A DNA stretch of 64,000 nt from Hyphomicrobiales bacterium. Lineage in GTDB: Bacteria > Pseudomonadota > Alphaproteobacteria > Rhizobiales > Beijerinckiaceae. Both the position numbers and the translations under genes were made by a program. The stretch is from assembly GCA_947454055.1 (NCBI GenBank), contig CANGIS010000005.1, positions 22,417 to 86,416 of the forward strand, read 5' to 3'. Shown here one piece after another: positions 56,188-64,000 of this stretch. Numbering within the stretch: position 1 is the first letter of the stretch; each line of letters starts with the position of its first letter. The notes beneath the pieces are model-generated. The model ran no database searches and was not told the origin of the DNA. It worked only from the letters and a program-made list of their open reading frames with translations.

Positions 56188-57318
56188 ATGATCAAACGCA
56201 CCACTCTTGCCCTGCTGTCTGCGCTGACGCTCATATCCGTGAATGCGGATGCCGTGCTGGCCCAAACCGTTGGCTATTGCGACCAGCTCAAGAGCGAATT
56301 GGCGTCGGTAGAGGCTTCGCTGGCCTCGAATGGCAATGCAGACATCGCCGTAACGCTGAAAAAGACCCAACGCGAACTCGATAAAACCGCGGCCTATGCG
56401 CGCTCGATTGGCTGTAATGACCTGCGCATCCCGCTGCTTTCCGGTCCCGTTCCGGCCAAATGCCCTTCGCTTCAGGCCCAGATCGGGCAGTTGGAGCAGG
56501 ACGTTGAGTCGTTAAAACAAGAATCGGGACGCGGCAGCATGGATGATCTCGCCGTCCAGCGGGATACGCTTAAAGCAACGATTGACGGCAATTGCACCGC
56601 AGGGGCCACACCTGCCAACGGACAGGCCAAGGGCGCGTTGACGCCGTTTGGCGGTCAGCCGGACGGGATGCAAGCCTCCGAAATGCCGGATGATCCGATG
56701 GCACGGTTGGGCGCCTCGACCGCCAACGGGTTTCGCACGATTTGCGTCCGGTCCTGCGACGGCTATTTCTTCCCGATCAGCCAGTTTGGCTCGAATGGAC
56801 GTCTCGCCGCCGATGCCGAGCTATGCCATGCATCCTGCCCCGGCGCCGAAGTCAATCTTTACGTTCAGCCGACGGACAAGGAAGTCGACGGGGCTGTTTC
56901 AGCCGATAGCGGCCAGCCTTACACCGCGCTTCCCAACGCGTTCCACCACCGCACCGCGTATGAGGCCACCTGCTCCTGCCGTGGTCCGGGACAAAACTGG
57001 GCCGATACCTTGGCCGATGCCGAGCGTTTGTTAGGCTCGAACGGCCAAACCGACCCGATGGTATCGGAATTAAGGGCGCAAGAACTCTCTCGTCCGCGCG
57101 ACCTTAAAGCGCCAGCGAAGTCTAAAAAGGGCGATCCGGCGCCGGCCATGACGCCAGCAGCCGATATGATCGCCCTGCAGAACGCCATCCCGATCGGCAC
57201 CAATATTGTGCCCGTGGGTCAGGGCGATATTCAGGAAATCACGCTGCCCGATGGCACGAAGCGTAAAATCCGGATCTTGCGGGCGCCTGGTGCGGCGGCT
57301 GTAACGGCCGTCCAATAA
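56188..57318 (+). CDS. DUF2865 secreted protein
   Basis: The 376-residue protein begins with a signal peptide ending NADAVLAQ and continues with a helical, glutamate/lysine-rich region (SELASVEASLASNGNADIAV and KKTQRELDKTAAY). The middle holds the DUF2865 signature FRTICVRSCDGYFFPISQFGSNGRLAADAELCHASCPGAEVNLYVQP, with paired cysteines, followed by AYEATCSCRGPGQNWADTLADAE. The C-terminus is charged. DUF2865 proteins are found mainly in Hyphomicrobiales and have no known function. ATG 56188 is chosen over an earlier frame start because the signal peptide then begins normally. Confidence 0.88.
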   Translation: MIKRTTLALLSALTLISVNADAVLAQTVGYCDQLKSELASVEASLASNGNADIAVTLKKTQRELDKTAAYARSIGCNDLRIPLLSGPVPAKCPSLQAQIGQLEQDVESLKQESGRGSMDDLAVQRDTLKATIDGNCTAGATPANGQAKGALTPFGGQPDGMQASEMPDDPMARLGASTANGFRTICVRSCDGYFFPISQFGSNGRLAADAELCHASCPGAEVNLYVQPTDKEVDGAVSADSGQPYTALPNAFHHRTAYEATCSCRGPGQNWADTLADAERLLGSNGQTDPMVSELRAQELSRPRDLKAPAKSKKGDPAPAMTPAADMIALQNAIPIGTNIVPVGQGDIQEITLPDGTKRKIRILRAPGAAAVTAVQ

Positions 57319-57338
57319 AAGTCCGGTCGCGAGGCGTT

Positions 57339-58676
57339 CTAAACCGACGTCAGCCGTTCGCGGGCTTTGGCTTCACCGATCAGGGGTAAAAGAAACTTCA
57401 ATTCTGGCCCATGCTCCAACCCGGTCAGCGCCAACCGGAGCGGCATGAACAAGTCTTTGCCTTTTCGGCCTGTCGCTTCCTTGACCTCAGCGGTCCAGCG
57501 GCCCCATGTCTCGTGATCCCATGGTTCGGCTGGGAGCAACGCCAAAGCAGCGGTCAAAAATGCGGCATCCAGTCCGTCCGGACGGGCAATCGGACCGGCC
57601 AGCATCGTGGCCCATTGGGCCGCATCCGACAACACCGACAGATTGCCCCGCACCGCCAACCAGAACGGCTCGCCTCCCGCAATGCCTAAGCCAGCCAGTC
57701 GGGACGCTACCGTTGCATAATCGGTTTGGTGCAGCAGCTTGGCGTTAAGCCCATCCAGCTCGTGTTCGTCAAACTTGGCAGGCGCGCGGGACAAGCGCGC
57801 GAGATCGACCAGAGCGCCAAGCTCGTCCAGGGTCGACACGGCCCGCACCGCTTCGGACGAGCCGACCAGCACCGCCAGCGACGCAACCGCCATCGGCTCC
57901 CGATCCGCCTCGCGTAAGGACGCGATCGAGAAATGGCCAAGACGCTTTGAAAGCCCCTCGCCGCTCGCATTGGTCAGAAGATTATGGTGCCCGAACTGCG
58001 GTGAACGCCCCGAAAGCGCCTCGAAAATCTGGATTTGCACGCCGGTATTGGTGACGTGATCCTCGCCCCGAATAACATGGGTCACGCCGCGCTCGATGTC
58101 GTCCACGACCGAGGGCAGCGTATAGAGATATGATCCATCCGCACGGATCAGCACAGGATCGGACAACGAGGCGCTGTCGACATGCGAAGGGCCACGCACA
58201 AGGTCCGTCCATTCGACGCTGCGGTCTTCGAGCTGGAAACGCCAATGCGGTGTGCGCCCTTCGGCCTCGAATGCCGCCTTTTCTTCCGCCGTCAGCTTCA
58301 GCGCGGCCCGGTCATAGACAGGCGGCAAATGGCGGGCGGCTTGCCGTTTCCGTTTCCGCTCCAGCTCGTCCTCGGTCTCGTAGCAGGGATAAAGCCTGCC
58401 CATCGAACGAAGCCGGTCAGCGGCAGCGTGATAGAGGTCAAAACGCTCCGATTGACGGATCGTCTGATCCGGCTTGATGCCCAGCCACGCAATGTCGATC
58501 GCAATCCCGTCGGCAAATTCGCGGGTGGAGCGTTCAAGGTCGGTATCGTCATACCGCAGAATAAATTGGCCACCGGCCCGCTTGGCAAACAGATAGTTCA
58601 GCAACGCCGTGCGGGCATTGCCGATATGGATGCGACCGGTTGGCGATGGCGCAAAACGTACGATAGGAGCTGTCAT
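57339..58676 (-). CDS. gltX: Glutamyl-tRNA synthetase
   Basis: The 445-residue cytosolic enzyme attaches glutamate to tRNA-Glu. HIGN is at residues 17-20 in [23 protein letters not shown], and the KLSKR-like motif appears as [10 protein letters not shown]. Compared with longer GltX enzymes it belongs to the shorter alphaproteobacterial type; many species carry two GltX copies, one of which may misacylate tRNA-Gln for later conversion by GatCAB. ATG overlaps the nadE stop by one base (TAATG), so the two are coupled. Confidence 0.95.
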   Translation of the reverse strand: MTAPIVRFAPSPTGRIHIGNARTALLNYLFAKRAGGQFILRYDDTDLERSTREFADGIAIDIAWLGIKPDQTIRQSERFDLYHAAADRLRSMGRLYPCYETEDELERKRKRQAARHLPPVYDRAALKLTAEEKAAFEAEGRTPHWRFQLEDRSVEWTDLVRGPSHVDSASLSDPVLIRADGSYLYTLPSVVDDIERGVTHVIRGEDHVTNTGVQIQIFEALSGRSPQFGHHNLLTNASGEGLSKRLGHFSIASLREADREPMAVASLAVLVGSSEAVRAVSTLDELGALVDLARLSRAPAKFDEHELDGLNAKLLHQTDYATVASRLAGLGIAGGEPFWLAVRGNLSVLSDAAQWATMLAGPIARPDGLDAAFLTAALALLPAEPWDHETWGRWTAEVKEATGRKGKDLFMPLRLALTGLEHGPELKFLLPLIGEAKARERLTSV

Positions 58677-60418
58677 TAAAAATCCACCACATCGGTCCCC
58701 GTCGAGCCGCGGCGGGGCGCTAGCTTCGGACCGGGGGTAAACGCTGCCCTTCCCTGATCGCGGAACCGGTTGACGATCGGATAGCGCCGATCCCGCCCGA
58801 AATTCTTCAGCGTAACTTTCACACCCGGCGCGGATTGCCGGCGCTTGTATTCGGCACCATAGAGCAGGCGCTCGATCCTTTTGACCGTTTCAAGGTCAAA
58901 GCCTTGCGCGACAAGATCGGACACCCGCATCTCTTTCTCGACCAAGCCTTCGAGAATCGCATCCAGCACCTCGTAAGGCGGTAAAGAATCCTGATCGGTC
59001 TGGTTCTCGCGCAATTCAGCCGATGGCGCCTTGGTGATGATCCGCTCGGGGATGACGATGCCGGACGGTCCCTTCGCCCCTTCCGGCTTCCATCCATTCC
59101 GAAGCGCCGAGAGACGATAGACCTCCATTTTATAGAGATCCTTGATCGGGTTAAACCCGCCATTCATATCGCCATAGATCGTGGCATACCCCACCGACAT
59201 TTCCGACTTGTTGCCGGTGGTGACCACCATCGAACCGAATTTGTTCGAAAGCGCCATCAGGATCGTACCCCGCGCGCGGCTTTGCAAATTCTCTTCCGTG
59301 GTGTCAGCGGCTTTGCCCGCAAAGACCGGCTTCAGAAGCGCTTCGAAGCCATCCACCGCCGGCGCAATCGGCAACACGTCGTAGCGAATACCCAAAGCCT
59401 TGGCACAGGCCTCCGCATCCTCGAGGCTCTCGGATGAGGTATAACGGTAAGGCAACATCACGGCATGGACGCGATCGGCTCCCAACGCATCCACCGCCAT
59501 TGCGGCGCAGATGGCGGAATCAATGCCGCCCGAGAGGCCGAGCACCACACCGGGGAAGCGGTTTTTGTCGACATAATCGCGCAAACCCAAAACGCAGGCC
59601 GCGTAATCGGCCTTCTGATCGTCATCGGCCAGCGCCTTCGGACCCTCCGCGCAGTGCCAACCATCAGTACCCCGCGTCCATTCCGTCACAACGATGGTTG
59701 ATTGAAAGGAGGGTAACTGGAAAGCCAGCGAACAATCGGCGTTCAGCCCAAACGACCCGCCGTCAAAGACGAGATCATCCTGCCCGCCGACGAGATTGAG
59801 ATAGATGATCGGCAGGCCCGATTCCGTCACACGCGATACGGCGTTGTTCAACCGTATATCCGTTTTGGCCCGATAATAGGGCGAACCATTCGGCACCAGC
59901 AGCAGTTCCGCGCCGGTCTCGGTCAGACATTCGACCACGTCCTCGGTCCAGATATCCTCGCAGATCGGCAGGCCGACGCGCACGCCGCGCAGCACCGCAG
60001 GGCCCGGCATCGGTCCCGACGCAAAGACGCGCTTCTCGTCGAACTCGCCATAATTGGGCAGATCGACCTTGAACCGCACCGCCTCGATGCGGCCGCCGTC
60101 CAGAACCGTATAGGCATTATAGAGCTTGCCGTTCTCGACCCATGGCAGACCGATCAGCACCGCCGGACCACCATCTGCCGTCTCGCGGGCCAGCTGCTCG
60201 CACGCGGCAAAGCAGGCTTCCTGGAAAGCGGGCTTGAGCACAAGATCTTCCGGCGGATAGCCCGCGAGAAACATTTCCGGAAGCATCACCGCATCCGCGC
60301 CAAGCTTCGCCGCTTCCGCGCGCGCGCCTCGCGCCAGCGCAAGATTGCCCTCGACATCGCCGAGGGTGGGGTTGAGCTGGGCAAGGGCTAGGCGGAGGGT
60401 ATTGTGTGCGGAGGTCAT
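58676..60418 (-). CDS. nadE: Glutamine-dependent NAD+ synthetase
   Basis: The 580-residue enzyme makes NAD from nicotinic acid adenine dinucleotide using ammonia from glutamine. The N-terminal nitrilase-type amidase has the catalytic triad Glu48 ([15 protein letters not shown]), Lys117 ([15 protein letters not shown]) and Cys153 (GLPICEDIW). The C-terminal synthetase has the ATP loop [21 protein letters not shown]. The last block [26 protein letters not shown] is typical of the long form. It is followed by gltX with a one-base overlap. Confidence 0.96.
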   Translation of the reverse strand: MTSAHNTLRLALAQLNPTLGDVEGNLALARGARAEAAKLGADAVMLPEMFLAGYPPEDLVLKPAFQEACFAACEQLARETADGGPAVLIGLPWVENGKLYNAYTVLDGGRIEAVRFKVDLPNYGEFDEKRVFASGPMPGPAVLRGVRVGLPICEDIWTEDVVECLTETGAELLLVPNGSPYYRAKTDIRLNNAVSRVTESGLPIIYLNLVGGQDDLVFDGGSFGLNADCSLAFQLPSFQSTIVVTEWTRGTDGWHCAEGPKALADDDQKADYAACVLGLRDYVDKNRFPGVVLGLSGGIDSAICAAMAVDALGADRVHAVMLPYRYTSSESLEDAEACAKALGIRYDVLPIAPAVDGFEALLKPVFAGKAADTTEENLQSRARGTILMALSNKFGSMVVTTGNKSEMSVGYATIYGDMNGGFNPIKDLYKMEVYRLSALRNGWKPEGAKGPSGIVIPERIITKAPSAELRENQTDQDSLPPYEVLDAILEGLVEKEMRVSDLVAQGFDLETVKRIERLLYGAEYKRRQSAPGVKVTLKNFGRDRRYPIVNRFRDQGRAAFTPGPKLAPRRGSTGTDVVDF

Positions 60419-60462
60419 ATCACCCGTTTAACGCCACAAAGCCGGTTGGGCAATGTCCCCCA

Positions 60463-60496
60463 CCCCGTCATTGCGAATGAATGCGCAATGACGGGG
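60463..60496. repeat. Short GTCATTGCG-type palindrome upstream of nadE
   Basis: CCCCGTCATTGCG at 60463-60475 and CGCAATGACGGGG at 60484-60496 form perfect 13-base arms around an eight-base spacer. The arms share the GTCATTGCG core with the repeats at 53884 and 30288. It lies 44 bases upstream of the nadE start, between two minus-strand genes. Confidence 0.8.
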
Positions 60497-60524
60497 AAGG
60501 TGCTAAATCCAAAACAGCCAACCC

Positions 60525-61301
60525 TCACTCGAACCGATAACAATCCATCATCAACACGCCATATTCCTGGCTCGTATGGATGCGCTCGCCATGCGGGTGT
60601 TCACCTGCCGCCCCCATCGCCACAAAAAGCGGAAGGATATGATCCTCGGACGGGTGGTTTTTGACCGCATTCGGCGCCCGCTCGCGGTAATGGGTCAGCG
60701 CGTCGGTATCGCCCGCCGCGATTTTATCATGGAGCCAGTCACCGAAGCTTTTTACCCACTCAGGCGCGGGCGTATCCATTTGATAATTACCCCTGAAATA
60801 TTCATGCAGATTATGGGTAGCAGCCCCCGAGCCGATGATCAGCACGCCGGAATCGGCCAGGGGCTTTAACGCCTGACCCAGCTTGAAATGATAATCGGCG
60901 CCCTTGTTCGGCTCGACCGAGAGCTGCACCACCGGAACATCGGCCTCAGGCCTGAGCAGCACCAGAGGCACCCAAGTGCCATGATCAAACCCGCGATCGG
61001 CAAAGGCTGGCTGCAATCCGGCTTTCTCCAGCAGGTCGAACGCTTCCTGCGCCACATCCGGCGAGCCGGGGGCGCGGTATTTAACCTCGCGCAATTCCTT
61101 CTCGAAACCACCGAAATCATAGATCATGGGCGGATGGGCATTGTTGGTCAGCGTCGGCCGGCTCGTCTCGAAATGCGCCGTGACCATTAAAATAGCGCGC
61201 GGAGTACCGATATTCTTGCCGAGATGTTCCAGAAAATGCCGCGCTTCCGAATTGTGTAAAATCAGGTTCGGTGCGCCGTGCGAGACAAAAAGCGTGGCCA
61301 T
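60525..61301 (-). CDS. LigB-family extradiol dioxygenase (DODA/YgiD type), second copy
   Basis: The 258-residue enzyme begins MATLFVSHGAPNLILHN and shows the metal-ligand blocks SHGAPN, VTAHFET, IYDFGGF and GSGAATHN. It is a paralogue of the enzyme at 27734-28543 but clearly diverged, for example lacking the GHGNP form of the first block. The natural substrate is a catechol or similar diol of unknown kind. Start ATG 61301 follows GGGAG. A terminator hairpin precedes it and the palindrome at 60463-60496 follows it. Confidence 0.9.
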   Translation of the reverse strand: MATLFVSHGAPNLILHNSEARHFLEHLGKNIGTPRAILMVTAHFETSRPTLTNNAHPPMIYDFGGFEKELREVKYRAPGSPDVAQEAFDLLEKAGLQPAFADRGFDHGTWVPLVLLRPEADVPVVQLSVEPNKGADYHFKLGQALKPLADSGVLIIGSGAATHNLHEYFRGNYQMDTPAPEWVKSFGDWLHDKIAAGDTDALTHYRERAPNAVKNHPSEDHILPLFVAMGAAGEHPHGERIHTSQEYGVLMMDCYRFE

Positions 61302-61372
61302 GACTCATAGGCTCCCTCGTGGATTAATCATGACGATTAAATGGCCCCAAAGGAGAGATTTACAAAGTGCAA

Positions 61373-61404
61373 AGGCGCAAGCCCGCTTTTGCGGGCCCGC
61401 GCCT
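61373..61404 (-). terminator. Intrinsic terminator-like hairpin after the DAHP synthase gene
   Basis: AGGCGC and GCGCCT form the outer stem and GCCCGC and GCGGGC the inner stem around TTTT, with a two-base internal loop. On the minus strand it lies 34 bases after the DAHP synthase stop and is followed by TTTGCACTTTG, a weak T-rich tail. Confidence 0.65.
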
Positions 61405-61437
61405 CTGGATACCGTTAGACCTTCGTTTTGGTCCGGC

Positions 61438-62823
61438 TTATTCCGCCGCCTCAACCAGGGGGCGCCCCTTGGCCAGACGCTCTTTCTTCAAGAGTTCTGC
61501 CACCAAAAACGCCATTTCGAGCGCCTGTTCGGCGTTCAGGCGCGGGTCGCAATGCGTGTGATAGCGATCATGCAGATCCATGTCGGAAATCGCCCGCGCG
61601 CCGCCCGTGCATTCGGTCACGTTCTTGCCGGTCATTTCCAGATGGATGCCACCCGCATGGGTGCCTTCGGCCTGATGGACATTGAAGAAGGTTTTCACTT
61701 CCGACAAAATCATATCGAAAGGCCGCGTCTTGTAACCCGAACCCGCCTTCACCGTATTGCCATGCATCGGATCGCACGACCACACCACCGAGCGGCCCTC
61801 GCGCTTCACCGCGCGAACAAGGGCGGGCAGATGCGCTTCGGCTTTGTCCGCACCAAAGCGCGCGATCAGCGTCAAGCGGCCCGCTTCATTGGTCGGATTT
61901 AACACGTCGATCAACCGGATCAATTCTTCCGGATCAAGCGACGGGCCGCATTTCAGGCCAATCGGATTCTTGATGCCGCGGAAATATTCGACATGGGCAT
62001 GGTCCGGCTGGCGGGTACGGTCGCCAATCCAGATCATGTGACCCGAGGTGGCGTAATAATCGCCCGTCGTTGAATCAATCCGCGTCATCGCCTGCTCATA
62101 GCCAAGCAACAGCGCCTCATGCGAGGTGTAGAAATCCGTCGTGCGCATTTCAGGATGTGCTTCCGGATCAATGCCGATGGCGCGCATAAAATCGAGCGCT
62201 TCGGTGATGCGATCGGAGATTTGCCCATATTGGCCCGATTGCGGGCTGTCTTTCACAAAGCCCAGCATCCAGCGATGCGCGTTTTCCAAATTGGCATATC
62301 CGCCATTGGCAAAGGCGCGGATGAGATTGAGCGTGGCAGCCGACTGGCGATACGCCATCAATTGGCGATCCGGATCCGGCACACGCGCTTCCGGCGTGAA
62401 CTCGATGCCGTTGACCACGTCGCCGCGATAGGATGGCAATTCGACATCGCCGATTTTCTCGTTCGGTGCCGAGCGGGGCTTGGCGAACTGGCCAGCGACA
62501 CGGCCGATCTTCACCACCGGCGAGGAGCCGGCAAAGGTCAGCACAACGGCCATCTGCAGGAACAGGCGGAAGAAATCACGGATATTGTCGGCAGAATGCT
62601 CGGCAAAGCTCTCGGCGCAATCGCCGCCTTGCAACAAAAACCCCTCGCCATTGGCCACTTTGCCCAGTGCGCGCTTCAATTTGCGGGCTTCGCCTGCAAA
62701 AACGAGCGGAGGAAAGCCGGCCAATTGCGCCTCGACCGCCTGCAAAGCAGCTTGATCGGGATAGGCTGGCACCTGTTGCACAGGCTTTGATCTCCAGCTC
62801 GAAGGGCTCCAACGTTCCGTCAT
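61438..62823 (-). CDS. 3-deoxy-7-phosphoheptulonate synthase, class II
   Basis: The 461-residue cytosolic enzyme condenses phosphoenolpyruvate and erythrose 4-phosphate, the first step to chorismate and the aromatic amino acids. Class II features are [13 protein letters not shown], the long [42 protein letters not shown] and [12 protein letters not shown], all close to plant and mycobacterial forms and unlike E. coli AroG. ATG 62823 is chosen because GGAGCGAGACA precedes it. It is monocistronic and followed by a terminator hairpin. Confidence 0.95.
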   Translation of the reverse strand: MTERWSPSSWRSKPVQQVPAYPDQAALQAVEAQLAGFPPLVFAGEARKLKRALGKVANGEGFLLQGGDCAESFAEHSADNIRDFFRLFLQMAVVLTFAGSSPVVKIGRVAGQFAKPRSAPNEKIGDVELPSYRGDVVNGIEFTPEARVPDPDRQLMAYRQSAATLNLIRAFANGGYANLENAHRWMLGFVKDSPQSGQYGQISDRITEALDFMRAIGIDPEAHPEMRTTDFYTSHEALLLGYEQAMTRIDSTTGDYYATSGHMIWIGDRTRQPDHAHVEYFRGIKNPIGLKCGPSLDPEELIRLIDVLNPTNEAGRLTLIARFGADKAEAHLPALVRAVKREGRSVVWSCDPMHGNTVKAGSGYKTRPFDMILSEVKTFFNVHQAEGTHAGGIHLEMTGKNVTECTGGARAISDMDLHDRYHTHCDPRLNAEQALEMAFLVAELLKKERLAKGRPLVEAAE

Positions 62824-62931
62824 TGTCTCGCTCCATACCGCGCCATGCACCCCCCTAAAGTGAGGGCTTCTCAGGCGAAAGCGGTTCTATACCGGAGGAG
62901 AACGGACAAGGCTAGAAAAGATTGCGGCCCC

Positions 62932-64000
62932 TCACTCCACGCTGAGCAATACCTCCAAAAACGCCTCGCCATAGCGTTCCAACTTCGCCGTTCCAACCCC
63001 ATAAATCCCCGCCATCTCGCGCAACGAGAGCGGTTGTTGGCGCGCCAGCTCAATCAAGGTGCGATCCGCAAACACCACATAGGCTGCAACGCCCTCTTCG
63101 CGCGCCAGCTCCAGCCTTTTGCGGCGAAGGGCGGTGAAAATCCGCGTCTCGTCGTCATCCAGCCCTTCTGGCGCGTCCTGTCCCTTGCCCGCTTTCGAGC
63201 GCGCGGGCTTCGGCGCTTTCGGCGGGTCTTTGCGCAGTTGAATGCTCTCTTGGCCCAACAAAATCGCCTCGCCCTTGGCGCTCAGTTTAAAGCCGCCATG
63301 TTCTTCGCTGGCCGTCTCAAGCGCGTCGGCGGCAAAAAGCTGGCGAATAATGCCACCCCATTCATTGCGCGTTTTATCGAACCCCACGCCAAAGGTTTTG
63401 ATCGCCTCATGGCCATTGCGCGAAACGCTTTCACTGGCCGTTCCCGTCAAAACATCGGTAAGGTAAGTCGCTCCAAAGCGTTGGCCGGTGCGATACACCG
63501 CCGAGAGGGCTTTTTGCGCATCCACCGTGCCATCATAAAGCGCCACCTCACCGCGACAAATATCGCAGCGGCCGCAAGGCGGCGCTTGCTCGTCAAAATA
63601 GGAGAGCAAAACCTGCCGCCGACATGAGGCCGCTTCGCACAACATCGCCAACCGGCCGAAACGGGCATGCTCGATGCGTCGGCGTTCGTCGCTGATTTGC
63701 TTTTCAGCGATTTGCCGACGCCTGAGCGCCATGTCTTCCACACCGTAAAGCGTTAGCGTTGAGGCGGGCAATCCATCACGCCCCGCGCGGCCGATTTCCT
63801 GATAATAGGCTTCCACACTGCCCGGCATATCGGCATGCACCACAAAGCGCACATCGGGCTTGTTGATTCCCATGCCAAACGCGATTGTGGCGGCCACGAC
63901 AATACCATCCTCTTGCAAAAAGCGATCTTGGTTACGCGCCCGTTGCCCCGCATCCATTCCCGCGTGATAGGCAACCGATTCAAATCCGCTGTCCTGCAGC
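62932..64000 (-). CDS. recQ: ATP-dependent DNA helicase RecQ, C-terminal part (gene runs off the right edge)
   Basis: The 355 residues present are the C-terminal half of a 3'-5' helicase that resolves recombination and repair intermediates. At the edge lies VAYHAGMD, the end of helicase motif IV, followed by TIAFGMGINKPDVRFVVHADMP (motif V) and YQEIGRAGRDGLPA (motif VI). The zinc-binding region follows (CRRQVLLSYFDEQAPPCGRCDIC), then the winged-helix RQC domain. An HRDC domain ends the protein (IFTALRRKRLELAREEGVAAY to the ELLSVE-like tail). The N-terminal Walker motifs lie outside the window, so a complete start cannot be given. Confidence 0.95.
   Translation of the reverse strand, partial: LQDSGFESVAYHAGMDAGQRARNQDRFLQEDGIVVAATIAFGMGINKPDVRFVVHADMPGSVEAYYQEIGRAGRDGLPASTLTLYGVEDMALRRRQIAEKQISDERRRIEHARFGRLAMLCEAASCRRQVLLSYFDEQAPPCGRCDICRGEVALYDGTVDAQKALSAVYRTGQRFGATYLTDVLTGTASESVSRNGHEAIKTFGVGFDKTRNEWGGIIRQLFAADALETASEEHGGFKLSAKGEAILLGQESIQLRKDPPKAPKPARSKAGKGQDAPEGLDDDETRIFTALRRKRLELAREEGVAAYVVFADRTLIELARQQPLSLREMAGIYGVGTAKLERYGEAFLEVLLSVE

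Overview
The window is a chromosomal stretch of an alphaproteobacterium, most likely from the order Hyphomicrobiales (Rhizobiales). Signs of this are the infA-maf-yacG cluster, an adjacent psd-pssA pair, a class II (plant-type) DAHP synthase, a DUF2865 secreted protein, a fused LivM-LivG transporter subunit, and GTCATTGCGA-type palindromic repeats between genes. Genus and species cannot be named from sequence alone. Genes are dense on both strands. I found one tRNA and saw no rRNA, CRISPR array, insertion sequence or prophage.

Layout. At 1-6035 are the glyA start, tRNA-Phe, two unknown genes, a methyltransferase and a secreted S8 autotransporter protease. At 6294-9645 (minus) is a XylFGH-type sugar ABC importer. 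At 9870-12905 is a two-gene unit of a vanadium-haloperoxidase-like enzyme and a CRTAC1/UnbV beta-propeller protein. At 12980-19625 an RpiR regulator precedes a five-gene sugar-acid operon: aldehyde dehydrogenase, HpaI-type aldolase, 2-hydroxyacid dehydrogenase, TIM-barrel isomerase and Gfo/Idh oxidoreductase. At 19807-30271 are secreted small proteins, katG, two ureide-catabolism genes, a DCC/HTTM membrane locus, an esterase, a LigB-type dioxygenase and an ABC-F ATPase. At 30387-35280 (minus) is a Liv-type amino-acid importer. The rest is mostly housekeeping: bioY, selO, pgi, an O-GlcNAc-transferase-like gene, yacG, maf, infA, pssA, psd, an Atm1-like exporter, a LysM protein, LOG, pirin, cimA, cysS, gltX, nadE, a DAHP synthase and a recQ cut by the right edge.

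How the genes may work together. The importer at 6294-9645, the RpiR regulator and the operon at 14106-19625 look like one sugar or sugar-acid uptake and oxidation island, interrupted by the haloperoxidase/CRTAC1 pair. No sugar kinase or dehydratase is present, so the substrate cannot be assigned. The ureidoglycine aminohydrolase and ureidoglycolate lyase form the last steps of allantoate breakdown. In both ABC importers a GC-rich hairpin separates the binding-protein gene from the permease gene, which would favour excess binding protein.

The points most worth a second look are the haloperoxidase/CRTAC1 pair, the unassigned sugar pathway with its inverted-repeat operator candidate, a complete intrinsic terminator ending one base before a start codon at 55746, the DCC/HTTM locus with interlocked stop codons, and the palindromic repeat family. 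Nothing here is clearly a new defence or mobile system.
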